This document shows positions 28,743 to 39,334 of a DNA stretch of 64,000 bases, in pieces (position 1 is the first letter of the stretch; each line of letters starts with the position of its first letter). A program made the translations under genes and the position numbers. This DNA is from Thiobacillus sp. 0-1251 (GTDB taxonomy: Bacteria > Pseudomonadota > Gammaproteobacteria > Burkholderiales > Thiobacillaceae): positions 558,001-622,000 of the forward strand of contig MKWL01000001.1 in NCBI GenBank assembly GCA_001899305.1, in the 5' to 3' direction. The notes beneath the pieces were generated by a model. It was not told the DNA's origin. It ran no database searches and worked only from the letters and a program-made list of their open reading frames with translations.

Positions 28743-29310
28743 GACCCGTCGCCGCGAAAATGCGGGGCGCGCCGGAATCCTGCAAACTTCGCAGGACATC
28801 CCTGACTTCTTCGGCGTGTCGCGCGGGGTCTACGTGATCGAACCGGGCTGCGATGCGTCCATCCGGGGCAATGATGAACGTGTGGCGGCGGGCGAACCGG
28901 ATGATTCCGAGATTGAGCAGGCTGTCATAGGCGCGTGCGGTACGCCCGTCGGGGTCGGACAGCAACGGAAACGGCAGGCCGTATTTGCGGGAAAAATCGG
29001 CATGCGAACGCGTGCTGTCGACGCTGACGCCGACTACGGCCGCATCGAGTTTCCCCAGGGTGCCGATGTCGTCGCGGAAACGGCAGGCTTCACGGGTGCA
29101 GACCGGCGTATCGTCGCGCGGATAGAAATACAGGACCAGCCAGCGTCCGGCGTAGTCGCTCAGACGGTGTGTCTGGCCGTTCTGATCCTGCAGGGCGAAG
29201 TCCGGCGCGGCACTGCCTTCCGTCCGTTGCGTACCCGGTCTCAGCATCCAGAACGCCACACTCGCAGCCAGCAGCAGCACCGCTAGTCCGCCCATTATCA
29301 TTTTGAACAT
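28735..29310 (-). CDS. bcp: membrane-anchored Bcp/PrxQ-type peroxiredoxin
   Basis: 191 residues. An N-terminal hydrophobic helix (MIMGGLAVLLLAASVAFWML) precedes a thioredoxin-fold domain, so the enzyme probably acts at the periplasmic face. The peroxidatic Cys71 (DDTPVCTREAC) and resolving Cys76 are five residues apart, the spacing of the 1-Cys/atypical 2-Cys Bcp class. It reduces peroxides using thioredoxin-like donors. It shares an operon with the GGDEF gene downstream. Confidence 0.88.
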   Translation of the reverse strand: MFKMIMGGLAVLLLAASVAFWMLRPGTQRTEGSAAPDFALQDQNGQTHRLSDYAGRWLVLYFYPRDDTPVCTREACRFRDDIGTLGKLDAAVVGVSVDSTRSHADFSRKYGLPFPLLSDPDGRTARAYDSLLNLGIIRFARRHTFIIAPDGRIAARFDHVDPARHAEEVRDVLRSLQDSGAPRIFAATGRG

Positions 29311-29394
29311 AAGTTCTCCTGAAATGCATCATAGACTGCCTAGTGACAACAGGGAGTGTATACGCGACAGTTCGTGTATCCACACGGTATTCGG

Positions 29395-29400
29395 TAGAAT
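29395..29400 (+). promoter_or_regulatory. -10 element of the tRNA-Arg promoter
   Basis: TAGAAT ends 9 bases before the tRNA 5' end, the right place for a -10 hexamer. A TTCGTG hexamer 18 bases upstream (29371-29376) is a weak -35. Confidence 0.5.
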
Positions 29401-29409
29401 GCGCGCCAC

Positions 29410-29485
29410 GCCCCGGTAGCTCAGTGGATAGAGCAACCCCCTCCTAAGGGGTAGGTCGGACGTTCGATTCGTCTTCGGGGCGCCA
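29410..29485 (+). tRNA. tRNA-Arg (anticodon CCU)
   Basis: A 76-nt cloverleaf including encoded CCA. The acceptor stem is GCCCCGG with TCGGGGC. The anticodon stem ACCCC/GGGGT holds the loop CTCCTAA, with anticodon CCT. The T-loop is TTCGATT. It reads AGG codons, which are rare in GC-rich genomes. Confidence 0.95.
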
Positions 29486-29516
29486 CGTTGGGTTCGCCCG
29501 ATGTGTATTGCACACA

Positions 29517-29545
29517 GAAAAAATCAGCCGTCATTTCCTAGGCTG
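29517..29545 (-). terminator. terminator downstream of tRNA-Glu
   Basis: On the minus strand CAGCC pairs with GGCTG around an 11-base loop and is followed by ATTTTTT. It lies about 70 bases beyond the 3' end of the tRNA-Glu gene. Confidence 0.55.
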
Positions 29546-29613
29546 TATTCAGTTCAGTTTGATTTTTGCCAACCCTGGAAGGACTGGATTTTGATCACCT
29601 TACGGATGCAAGG

Positions 29614-29689
29614 TGGCGTCCCCACGGGGATTCGAACCCCGGTTACCGCCGTGAAAGGGCGATGTCCTAGGCCTCTAGACGATGGGGAC
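29614..29689 (-). tRNA. tRNA-Glu (anticodon UUC)
   Basis: A 76-nt cloverleaf on the minus strand including encoded CCA. The 5' end is GTCCCCATCGTCTAGAGG, the anticodon loop has CCTTTCACG with TTC, and the T-arm is GGGGTTCGAATCCCC. It lies downstream of the small membrane protein gene and tRNA-Ala, possibly on one transcript. Confidence 0.95.
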
Positions 29690-29719
29690 CCGGACGACGG
29701 TGTGAACCGCCAACTTTTA

Positions 29720-29923
29720 CTACTCAGGCTTGCGCCTTTCCTGCTTGTTGTACAGCTGGGTCAAGGTGACGCCGACAAACAATCCGACGAACCCCAATGG
29801 TATCAGCGAGAGCCAGAACTGTGCATTCCCGTTGCCATGAAGCATTTCCCAAAACCCGACAGCCAAGCCGACCACACTCAGAATCAACCCCAGCAGCGTG
29901 GTGATGGCGCCAAGCTTGTGCAT
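29720..29923 (-). CDS. small two-helix membrane protein between tRNA genes
   Basis: 67 residues with two hydrophobic stretches (ITTLLGLILSVVGLAVGFW and FWLSLIPLGFVGLFVGVTLT) and a charged tail (KQERRKPE). It lies between tRNA-Ala and tRNA-Glu on the same strand, an unusual place for a protein gene. I do not recognise the family. Confidence 0.6.
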   Translation of the reverse strand: MHKLGAITTLLGLILSVVGLAVGFWEMLHGNGNAQFWLSLIPLGFVGLFVGVTLTQLYNKQERRKPE

Positions 29924-29939
29924 CGTACATCCTGTCAGT

Positions 29940-30015
<76 letters not shown>

Positions 30016-30072
30016 AACGAAGCCGCGCATTCTATAGATGCATTTCGTGCTTGTAAAGCCTTCGCGGCGATC

Positions 30073-31455
30073 TCAGTCAGGAAAAAGTTTGCCGGGATTG
30101 AGCAGACCGTGCGGATCGAATTGCCGTTTGATCGCGCGCATCAGCTCGAGCGTGGTGGGATCGATTTCCTGAGGCACGAAGCGGCGTTTTTCGGTGCCGA
30201 TGCCGTGCTCGCCCGAAAGCGTGCCGCCCAGTGCTAGTACGCGCAGCATGATGGCATCGAGCGCCAGGCGCGCGCGCGCCATTTCGTCGATATCGTCGGG
30301 GTGCACCATCAGGTTGACGTGCAGGTTGCCGTTGCCGGCATGGCCGAACGAGACGATCGGCAGTTGTTGGGTCTGCGCGGTGTGGTCGAGGAAGTCGACG
30401 AGGTCGGCGAGCTTCGACACGGGCACTACGACGTCTTCGTTGATCTTGAGCGGCGCGATCTGCTTGACTGCGTGCGACAGCGATTTGCGTGCCGTCCATA
30501 GCCGGGCGATGTCGGCGCGCGCGAATCCGCTCTTCATTTCGAGCAGACCGTTGCCGGCGAGTGCCTGTTCCAGTGCGGCAATCTGGCGCGGAAGGTCCTG
30601 CGCGGCACCGTCCGCCTCGACCATCAGCAGGGTCTGCGTGCCAGGCGGCAGATCGTCCGCCGCGCCGGTCGGGCGGATGGCGTCGATGGCGTGCCGGTCC
30701 ATGAACTCGAGCGCACTGGGCACCACGGCCTGGCGCATGATGCGGCCGACCGCATCGAGCGCGGCCCGGTTGCTGGCAAAACACAGGCGCAACGTGGCGA
30801 CTGCTTCCGGTGCGGGCAGCAGTTTCAGGGTGGCTTCGGTGATGAGAGCCAGGGTGCCGCCGGAACCGATCAGAAGACGGGTGAGATCGTAGCCGGTGAC
30901 GCCCTTGGTGGTGCGGCAGCCGGTACGGATTTCGCGGCCGTCGCCGGTGACGGCGCGTAGCCCCAGCACGTAGTCGCGGGTGACGCCGTATTTCACGGCA
31001 CGCGGACCGGCAGCGTTCATCGCGAGGTTGCCGCCGATGCGGCAATAGGCGCTGCTGCCGGGGTCGGGCGGGTAAAACAGGCCGGCGCCGCGCGCGATGC
31101 GGTCGATTTCCTCGGTGACTACGCCGGGCTCGACGACGATGAGCCGGTTGGCCGGGTCGAACTCGAGCACGCGGTGCATGCATTCGAAGCTGACGACGAC
31201 GCTGCCGGGCGAGGGCAGCGCGCCGCCGACATTGCCTGAACCGGCGCCGCGCGGGGTCAGTGCAATCCGATGTTCGAAGGCGACGCGCGCGAGCGCAAGC
31301 ACCTCATCGTGCGAAGACGGGAACAGCACGGCGTCGGGTTCGACCCGGCGCGGCGTTTCATCGCAGGCATAGAGTGCAAGGGTGGCGGCATCGTCGAAGA
31401 CGCGATCGGCGCCGAGGGCGGAACGGAAAGCAACAAGCGCGCGGTCGGACAACAT
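30073..31455 (-). CDS. FAD-linked oxidase, GlcD / D-lactate dehydrogenase type
   Basis: 460 residues from the ATG at 31455. The FAD-binding-4 (PCMH-type) domain contains TPRGAGSGNVGGALP and DPGSSAYCRIGGNLAMNAAGPRAVKYG. The C-terminal cap has SFGHAGNGNLHVNLMV and LSGEHGIGTEKRRFV, the conserved substrate/metal motifs of glycolate oxidase GlcD and D-lactate dehydrogenases. It oxidises a small 2-hydroxyacid and feeds electrons to quinone. GlcE/GlcF are absent here, which favours a single-subunit D-2-hydroxyacid dehydrogenase, but the substrate is uncertain. Confidence 0.88.
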   Translation of the reverse strand: MLSDRALVAFRSALGADRVFDDAATLALYACDETPRRVEPDAVLFPSSHDEVLALARVAFEHRIALTPRGAGSGNVGGALPSPGSVVVSFECMHRVLEFDPANRLIVVEPGVVTEEIDRIARGAGLFYPPDPGSSAYCRIGGNLAMNAAGPRAVKYGVTRDYVLGLRAVTGDGREIRTGCRTTKGVTGYDLTRLLIGSGGTLALITEATLKLLPAPEAVATLRLCFASNRAALDAVGRIMRQAVVPSALEFMDRHAIDAIRPTGAADDLPPGTQTLLMVEADGAAQDLPRQIAALEQALAGNGLLEMKSGFARADIARLWTARKSLSHAVKQIAPLKINEDVVVPVSKLADLVDFLDHTAQTQQLPIVSFGHAGNGNLHVNLMVHPDDIDEMARARLALDAIMLRVLALGGTLSGEHGIGTEKRRFVPQEIDPTTLELMRAIKRQFDPHGLLNPGKLFPD

Positions 31456-31483
31456 GGCGGAGCGATGAGACCGGGGGTGTGCG

Positions 31484-31903
31484 TCAGACCGGTTGTTCGG
31501 GCGGGAGTTGCGCGGCCAGTTGCGCAATCATGTCGGCATCGAAATCCATGCCGATGTCCCAGCCGGGGTTCAACGCAATCGGTATGCCGCCGCCGATGCG
31601 GCGCAGCAGCCAGGAAAACTCGGTCAGCAGACCACCCGAGAAGTCGGGAAAATGTTCGACAAACGGTTTGGCGCGTTCGGGACTGGTGAACATCACCAGC
31701 ACGCGCTCGCCGTCCTCGTCTTCGATGATCAGCGGCTCGGCCTGGGTCGAGCGCTGGAAACCCTGAATGGCGTCCTTTTCATCGCGCACCGGCATGAACA
31801 GCTGCTGGTCGAGCAGGTGCAGCACGAAGGTTTCGGGATCGAGCGTGCCGGCATGGACGGCGGCAAGCTGTTCTTCAAGCGTGTTGTGGGGGGTAAAGTT
31901 CAT
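31484..31903 (-). CDS. SseB-family N-terminal domain protein
   Basis: 139 residues from ATG 31903. It matches the short SseB N-terminal domain family (LAAVHAGTLDPETFVLHLLDQQLFMPVRDEK, then VLVMFTSPERAKPFVEHFP). These small soluble proteins are widespread and functionally undefined; the name comes from an enhanced-serine-sensitivity gene in E. coli. A longer reading frame upstream is unlikely because it enters a low-probability stretch. Confidence 0.8.
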   Translation of the reverse strand: MNFTPHNTLEEQLAAVHAGTLDPETFVLHLLDQQLFMPVRDEKDAIQGFQRSTQAEPLIIEDEDGERVLVMFTSPERAKPFVEHFPDFSGGLLTEFSWLLRRIGGGIPIALNPGWDIGMDFDADMIAQLAAQLPPEQPV

Positions 31904-32036
31904 GGCAGTCGGACAGGGCGGAGCGAGGCAGGGGCCAGTGTAACGTATGCGGAGGTGCTTGCGCGCGGAAGCGCGCCGCGCAGCCACGCCATCCAGGCTG
32001 GCCGGGGCGTGGCTGCGAAGTGGGGTGGCGTCCTTT

Positions 32037-32471
32037 TCAGGGTTCCCAGCGCTCGGGATGTGCCCAGAAGCGGGAATTGAGCCAGTCCGGCACCGTCTTG
32101 TAGGTCTCGATGTCGTAGTGGTAGATGCGCGGACCTTCCGCCGGTCCCGTAGTCGACAGCGTAAAGCCGAGGGCGCGAAAGGCCGCATCGTCCAGTGCGC
32201 AGCCGGGCAGCGCGGCAAGCAGGAGGCGCGGCGCGACGTAGAGGCGTACCCGGCTGATCAGGTGCCGGGCCTGCTGTGCGTCCAGTCCGTTCAGTACGTC
32301 GACGCCCAGGGCCAGCGCGCAGGGCTGGGCGGGCGAGCTGTTGTCGGCGATGTGCAACGGGGTGTCATGCAGTACCTCGCGGGCCAGTTCATGGGCGGCG
32401 GCATCGAGTGCGCACACGCTGTCCGGCTGGATCTCCAGCAGGCGGGCCTGCAGGTGGTCGCGCCAGTTCAC
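32037..32471 (-). CDS. conserved hypothetical protein (DUF6231-like)
   Basis: 144 residues starting MNWRDHLQARLLEIQPDSV. A central Rossmann-like pattern is suggested by CALALGVDVLNGLDAQQARHLISRVRLYVAPRLLLA. It ends IYHYDIETYKTVPDWLNSRFWAHPERW. It looks like a degenerate methyltransferase-like fold without a clear SAM motif. The family assignment is from memory and uncertain. Its start is 3 bases after the RDD gene stop, so they form an operon. Confidence 0.65.
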   Translation of the reverse strand: MNWRDHLQARLLEIQPDSVCALDAAAHELAREVLHDTPLHIADNSSPAQPCALALGVDVLNGLDAQQARHLISRVRLYVAPRLLLAALPGCALDDAAFRALGFTLSTTGPAEGPRIYHYDIETYKTVPDWLNSRFWAHPERWEP

Positions 32472-32474
32472 GCC

Positions 32475-32912
32475 TCAGGCCTTGCGCGGCACGCGAACCA
32501 GGCGGGTGCGTGCCAGGCGGTCGTGCAGGAACTGACGGTCGCGATCGAACAGGGCCCACCAGAAACCGGCCCCCGCCAGCGCGAGGCCGAGCAGTGCAAA
32601 GACGAAGCGCAGCGCGGACTGCCGGAGGGTGGGGCGGCCGCCGTTCAGATCGACCAGCCGGATACGCCAGGTTTTCATGGCCAGGGTTTGCCCGCTGCGC
32701 ATCCAGAACGCACTGAAGTAGGCGAACAGCACGCCGATCAGATACAACTGAAAGACATAATGCCGCCAGCCGGTCTCGGCATTGCCGACCAGATAGAGAA
32801 AGGGAAGCGAGGCGACGAACAGGACTGCGGTCACCAGCAGCAGCTCGTAGATCATCGCGGCGACGCGCGCCAGAAAAGTGGCAGAAACGGGGGCTATTGC
32901 GTTGTCTTGCAT
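32475..32912 (-). CDS. RDD-family membrane protein
   Basis: 145 residues with three to four hydrophobic helices. The opening VSATFLARVAAMIYELLLVTAVLFVASLPFLYLV carries the RDD-type Arg. The segment GQTLAMKTWRIRLVDLNGG and the tail DRDRQFLHDRLARTRLV are typical of the family. RDD proteins have mostly unknown roles; some act as ion or substrate exporters. It is divergent from the DUF2173 trio. Confidence 0.85.
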   Translation of the reverse strand: MQDNAIAPVSATFLARVAAMIYELLLVTAVLFVASLPFLYLVGNAETGWRHYVFQLYLIGVLFAYFSAFWMRSGQTLAMKTWRIRLVDLNGGRPTLRQSALRFVFALLGLALAGAGFWWALFDRDRQFLHDRLARTRLVRVPRKA

Positions 32913-32991
32913 GGAGGCTCTATATTGCGACTTAGGTGCGACACTTTGCCACAGCGCGCCGCATACAAATCAAAACCAAGGAGGGGGCTCG

Positions 32992-33396
32992 ATGCACATC
33001 GTAAAGCAACTCATGGCAATCCCCGGCGTTATCGCTGCCGGCGAATATGCATATCGTGGCGACCGTTTCTCTTATCAAGGCGCACTGACCGACGAATTCG
33101 CGCGCATGGCGTCGATCCTGTGCCGCGCCAATACCCTGTCGGTCAACATGCAGGCCGAAATCCTCGATTCCTTCTCCGAGAGTTGCGGGTGCCGTCCGGT
33201 TCAAGGCTGGATCGTGCGCGGCGCGCAGGTCACGGTATGCGCGGTCGGCAACTATTTTTCCTTCATCGAAAACCGTGACGAGTTGCTCAACGACGTCATG
33301 ACCATCATGCGCGCCAAAGTCGGCGACGTGCAGGATGACCTGCTGGTCAATCTGTATGCCAGGCTGGGGGGCGATACCAAGGAAGCGCTGTACTGA
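32992..33396 (+). CDS. DUF2173 (roadblock-like) protein 1 of 3
   Basis: 134 residues from an ATG preceded by a very strong AAGGAGGGGG ribosome site. The pattern KQLMAIPGVIAAGEYAYRGD, then CRPVQGWIVRGAQVTVCAVGNYFSFIENRDELLNDVM matches DUF2173, a roadblock/LC7-like alpha-beta fold. It is longer than its two neighbours by a C-terminal extension (VQDDLLVNLYARLGGDTKEALY) and has a CGC pair at about 64-66. The family lacks a known function. It is the first of three tandem paralogues, so they may form a hetero-oligomer. Confidence 0.8.
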   Translation: MHIVKQLMAIPGVIAAGEYAYRGDRFSYQGALTDEFARMASILCRANTLSVNMQAEILDSFSESCGCRPVQGWIVRGAQVTVCAVGNYFSFIENRDELLNDVMTIMRAKVGDVQDDLLVNLYARLGGDTKEALY

Positions 33397-33427
33397 AGTC
33401 TGATATCGATTTGAAGGGGGAGACAAG

Positions 33428-33763
33428 ATGGATCTGCAGAAAATGATGGATTTGCCGGGTGCACTCGCGGCGTTTACCTACACGGACAAGGGGGATCTGC
33501 AATCGCATGTGTTGCGCGAAGGCACCGAGCTGACGCCGCAGGTGCTGGATTTGCTGGCGCGTTCGTGCGTGGCCAATCTGGCGATTGCCGGTATGGAAGC
33601 GCGCGGCTGGGAAGCGCTCACCGGTCAGAGTGGATTCCAGCCGATCAAGGGTTTCTCGGTGGTGGGTCTGGAATGGTCGGTGGTAGTGAACGGCAACCGC
33701 GGTGTGGTGGTCAGGAATCGCGACGCCGACTACGAAGCCACGTTCAATGCCCTGCAGGTCTGA
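33428..33763 (+). CDS. DUF2173 (roadblock-like) protein 2 of 3
   Basis: 111 residues. It shares the opening xLQKMMDLPGALAAFTYTDKGDL and the GFQPIKGFSVVGLEWSVVVNGNRGVVV core with its neighbours, but lacks the TVCxVGN cysteine. Strong GGGGGAGA ribosome site. It begins 31 bases after paralogue 1. Confidence 0.78.
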   Translation: MDLQKMMDLPGALAAFTYTDKGDLQSHVLREGTELTPQVLDLLARSCVANLAIAGMEARGWEALTGQSGFQPIKGFSVVGLEWSVVVNGNRGVVVRNRDADYEATFNALQV

Positions 33764-33772
33764 GGAGCGCGT

Positions 33773-34108
33773 ATGTCGCTGAGAAAAATTCTGGTGCTCG
33801 ATGGCGTGACGGCCGTGTGCCGTTTTCGTGACGACGGCGTGATCATGGAGGCCGAAGGCATGCTGTCGCCTGAGTTGATGGAGCGTTTGGCGAAATTCGC
33901 CCATTGGTATCGCCGCATGGTGTCGGGCAATACCGATTTGCTGTCCCTGTTTTCGCAAATGCGCGGCTGGTCCCCGTCGCAAGGCTGGGTCGTTCAGGGG
34001 GTCGCGACGACAGTATGCAGCGTCGGCAACATGGTCTGCCTGTTCGAGAATGCTGAAGGTGCGTTGAACGAAGTCATGCTGGCGCTGCGCGAAGCCGCAC
34101 ACGAGTAA
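33773..34108 (+). CDS. DUF2173 (roadblock-like) protein 3 of 3
   Basis: 111 residues, same fold. MSLRKILVLDGVTAVCRFRDDGVIMEAEGML opens it. The segment MRGWSPSQGWVVQGVATTVCSVGNMVCLFENAEGALNEVMLAL aligns closely with the C-terminal half of paralogue 1. It begins 9 bases after paralogue 2, and a terminator follows about 50 bases after its stop, so the trio is a discrete operon. Confidence 0.78.
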   Translation: MSLRKILVLDGVTAVCRFRDDGVIMEAEGMLSPELMERLAKFAHWYRRMVSGNTDLLSLFSQMRGWSPSQGWVVQGVATTVCSVGNMVCLFENAEGALNEVMLALREAAHE

Positions 34109-34161
34109 TACCCTCAGGCCACGCCTGCGGCGAAGTTTGTATTGAGTGGTTCGCCGCTCCG

Positions 34162-34185
34162 CCCCTCCGTGCTGGAGGGGTTTTT
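34162..34185 (+). terminator. rho-independent terminator of the DUF2173 operon
   Basis: CCCCTCC pairs with GGAGGGG around a 5-base loop (GTGCT), followed by TTTTT. Confidence 0.9.
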
Positions 34186-34276
34186 CATGGGGTGCCGGAA
34201 TGTTTGCGGGTCCGGCGTGAAAATCGTGAAAACCAAGGCGTGGAAGTCTGCCGGATGATCGCTCTGGCATGATTTC

Positions 34277-34303
34277 TTGACCGTTACGGGGCAAAACGAT
34301 TAC
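34277..34303 (+). promoter_or_regulatory. possible ilvB promoter
   Basis: TTGACC at 34277-34282 resembles a -35 element. A weak -10-like GATTAC lies at 34298-34303, with a 15-base spacer. The match is modest. The region from the preceding terminator to the ilvB ATG shows no leader peptide rich in Ile, Val or Leu. Confidence 0.3.
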
Positions 34304-34342
34304 CCTCACAGGTTCACCAACGAATTGATTTTTTACCAGTTT

Positions 34343-37595
<3,253 letters not shown>

Positions 37596-37599
37596 ATGC

Positions 37600-37688
37600 G
37601 TGAGGCGTGAGGGGTGAGGGGTGGGGGTGATTGAGCCCGCGCGCCTCACCCCTTTCTCCTCGCTCTTCACGCCTTACCCCTCACTCAC
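37600..37688. repeat. heptad tandem repeat forming a long inverted repeat
   Basis: Four tandem 7-mers (GTGAGGC, GTGAGGG, GTGAGGG, GTGGGGG) at 37600-37627 face a complementary pyrimidine-rich arm (CGCCTCACCCC and later CGCCTTACCCCTCACTCAC) that runs to the psd ATG. The two arms can fold into a long imperfect hairpin. It fills the ilvC-psd gap, where it could act as a terminator or mRNA 3'-end stabiliser. Confidence 0.75.
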
Positions 37689-38315
37689 ATGTCCCATCCC
37701 CTTATCGCCCGCGAGGGCTGGCTGGTCCTCCTGGCTGCGTTTGCGGCCGCTCTCATCGCAACCTGGCTCATCGGCTGGTGGTCGATTCCGTTCTGGATCT
37801 GGGCGGTGTTCGCGCTCCAGTTCTTCCGCGATCCGGCACGCGTGCCGCCGGCCGACGCCGACGCGGTGATCTCGCCCGCAGATGGACGTATCGTCTCGGT
37901 GGAGAAGGTGCGCGATTCCTACCTGGAACGTGATGCGTTGAAAATCAGCGTGTTCATGAACGTGTTCAACGTGCATTCCAACAAGAGTCCGGTCGACGGC
38001 GAGATCAAGGGACTCTGGTACATGCCCGGCAGCTTCGTCAACGCCGACCTCGACAAGGCGTCCACCGAAAACGAACGCAACGCGATCTGGATCCAGACTT
38101 CACGTGGCGACGTCACCTCGGTGCAGATTGCCGGCCTGATCGCGCGGCGCATCCTGTGCTACGTGCGCATCGGCGACAAGCTGGTGCGCGGCCAGCGCTA
38201 CGGCTTCATCCGCTTCGGCTCGCGGGTCGACGTCTATCTGCCGACGACGGCGCGTGCCGAAGTCTCGATCGGGCAAAAAGTCACGGGCGGGCGTACCATA
38301 CTGGCTCGCTGGTAA
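37689..38315 (+). CDS. psd: phosphatidylserine decarboxylase proenzyme (short form)
   Basis: 208 residues, the short Psd class. It cleaves itself to make a pyruvoyl cofactor and converts phosphatidylserine to phosphatidylethanolamine at the membrane. The N-terminal helix (AGWLVLL then [25 protein letters not shown]) anchors it. Conserved [13 protein letters not shown] and [15 protein letters not shown] are present. The cleavage site is the Gly-Ser in [12 protein letters not shown]. pssA follows, so the two steps of PE synthesis are together. Confidence 0.95.
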   Translation: MSHPLIAREGWLVLLAAFAAALIATWLIGWWSIPFWIWAVFALQFFRDPARVPPADADAVISPADGRIVSVEKVRDSYLERDALKISVFMNVFNVHSNKSPVDGEIKGLWYMPGSFVNADLDKASTENERNAIWIQTSRGDVTSVQIAGLIARRILCYVRIGDKLVRGQRYGFIRFGSRVDVYLPTTARAEVSIGQKVTGGRTILARW

Positions 38316-38343
38316 CGCGGGCGAATACGCCTCAGTCCTTTCC

Positions 38344-39138
38344 ATGCTCGACTTCCATCACCGAAAAACCGAATCGAAGCGCTCCCGGATGCGTGACCGC
38401 GGCATCTATCTGCTGCCCAACCTGTTCACCACCGGTGCACTGTTCGCCGGCTTCTTCGCGATCGTGCAGGCGATGAACGGCCGCTTCGAACTTGCGGCGG
38501 TGGCGATTTTCATCGCCATGGTGCTCGACGGCCTCGATGGCCGCGTCGCCCGCATGACGCATACCCAGAGCGCCTTCGGCGCCGAGTATGACAGCCTGTC
38601 CGACATGGTGTCGTTCGGTGTGGCGCCGGCACTGGTGATCTACGAATTCGCCCTGCAGGGCATGGGCAAGTTCGGCTGGATCGCCGCCTTCGTCTATTGC
38701 TCGGGCGCGGCGTTGCGGCTGGCGCGCTTCAACACGCAGATCGACACCGTCACCGACAAGCGCTTCTTCCAGGGGCTGCCCAGTCCCGCGGCCGCGGCCT
38801 TGGTCGCCGGCTTCGTCTGGGTGATGGTCGAGTATGGAATCGCGGGCCACGACATACGCTGGCTGGCTGCCGTGATCGCGCTGTTCGGCGGCCTCACCAT
38901 GGTTAGCAACTTTCGCTATTACAGCGGCAAGGAGATCAACCTCAGGAAGAGCGTGCCGTTCTTCGTTATCCTCTTGATCGTACTGGCTTTCATCCTGGTG
39001 TCGACCAGCCCGCCCGAAGTGCTGTTCGTCGTGTTCCTGCTGTATGGGCTGTCTGGGTATGTCGATGCGCTGCTGCAGCGGATTCGCCGCAAAAAAATGG
39101 CCGAGACGGCCGCCCCCTTGCAGGGCGGCGAAAAATAG
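38344..39138 (+). CDS. pssA: CDP-diacylglycerol-serine O-phosphatidyltransferase
   Basis: 264 residues from ATG 38344, an integral membrane enzyme making phosphatidylserine. The CDP-alcohol signature is intact (DGLDGRVARMTHTQSAFGAEYDSLSD). The substrate-type segment VSFGVAPALVIYEFAL is characteristic of PssA. About eight hydrophobic helices. The promoter for the leuA leader overlaps its 3' end. Confidence 0.95.
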   Translation: MLDFHHRKTESKRSRMRDRGIYLLPNLFTTGALFAGFFAIVQAMNGRFELAAVAIFIAMVLDGLDGRVARMTHTQSAFGAEYDSLSDMVSFGVAPALVIYEFALQGMGKFGWIAAFVYCSGAALRLARFNTQIDTVTDKRFFQGLPSPAAAALVAGFVWVMVEYGIAGHDIRWLAAVIALFGGLTMVSNFRYYSGKEINLRKSVPFFVILLIVLAFILVSTSPPEVLFVVFLLYGLSGYVDALLQRIRRKKMAETAAPLQGGEK

Positions 39139-39145
39139 ATAGAAT
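39118..39145 (+). promoter_or_regulatory. promoter for the leuA leader transcript
   Basis: TTGCAG and TAGAAT are separated by 16 bases, overlapping the end of pssA. The predicted start falls at or next to the ATG of the 29-codon leader ORF at 39153, so the leader mRNA would be nearly leaderless. Confidence 0.55.
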
Positions 39146-39152
39146 CTGGGCC

Positions 39153-39242
39153 ATGTCTAACCAGTCGCATCCGTCCTATCTCCTCTGCCTGTCGAACGTC
39201 CTGTTCGGCAGCCTGCTGCTGCGCGTCGCGCGCACATACTGA
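39153..39242 (+). CDS. leucine-rich 29-residue leader peptide upstream of leuA
   Basis: MSNQSHPSYLLCLSNVLFG is followed by a Leu-Leu-Leu run and the ending RVARTY. Seven of 29 residues are Leu. It lies 92 bases before leuA, the leucine-committed synthase, which fits a translation-coupled leucine sensor. No classic terminator with a T-run follows, so the mechanism would differ from E. coli leu attenuation. The peptide was found by reading the intergenic sequence. Confidence 0.6.
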   Translation: MSNQSHPSYLLCLSNVLFGSLLLRVARTY

Positions 39243-39292
39243 ACCCCCTCCCCTGCAGTACCCCGCGCCGCCTGCTTCTCGCGGCAACCCGA

Positions 39293-39317
39293 TATAATGC
39301 GTCGGCTTGACGCCGAC
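39293..39317 (+). promoter_or_regulatory. TATAAT box and hairpin ahead of leuA
   Basis: A perfect TATAAT at 39293-39298 without a good -35 is followed by the hairpin GTCGGC-TTGAC-GCCGAC (39301-39317). The hairpin ends 8 bases before the GGAG ribosome site of leuA. It could mark a second promoter, or the hairpin could tune access to the ribosome site. Confidence 0.45.
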
Positions 39318-39334
39318 CCTCCATGGAGCCTGCC

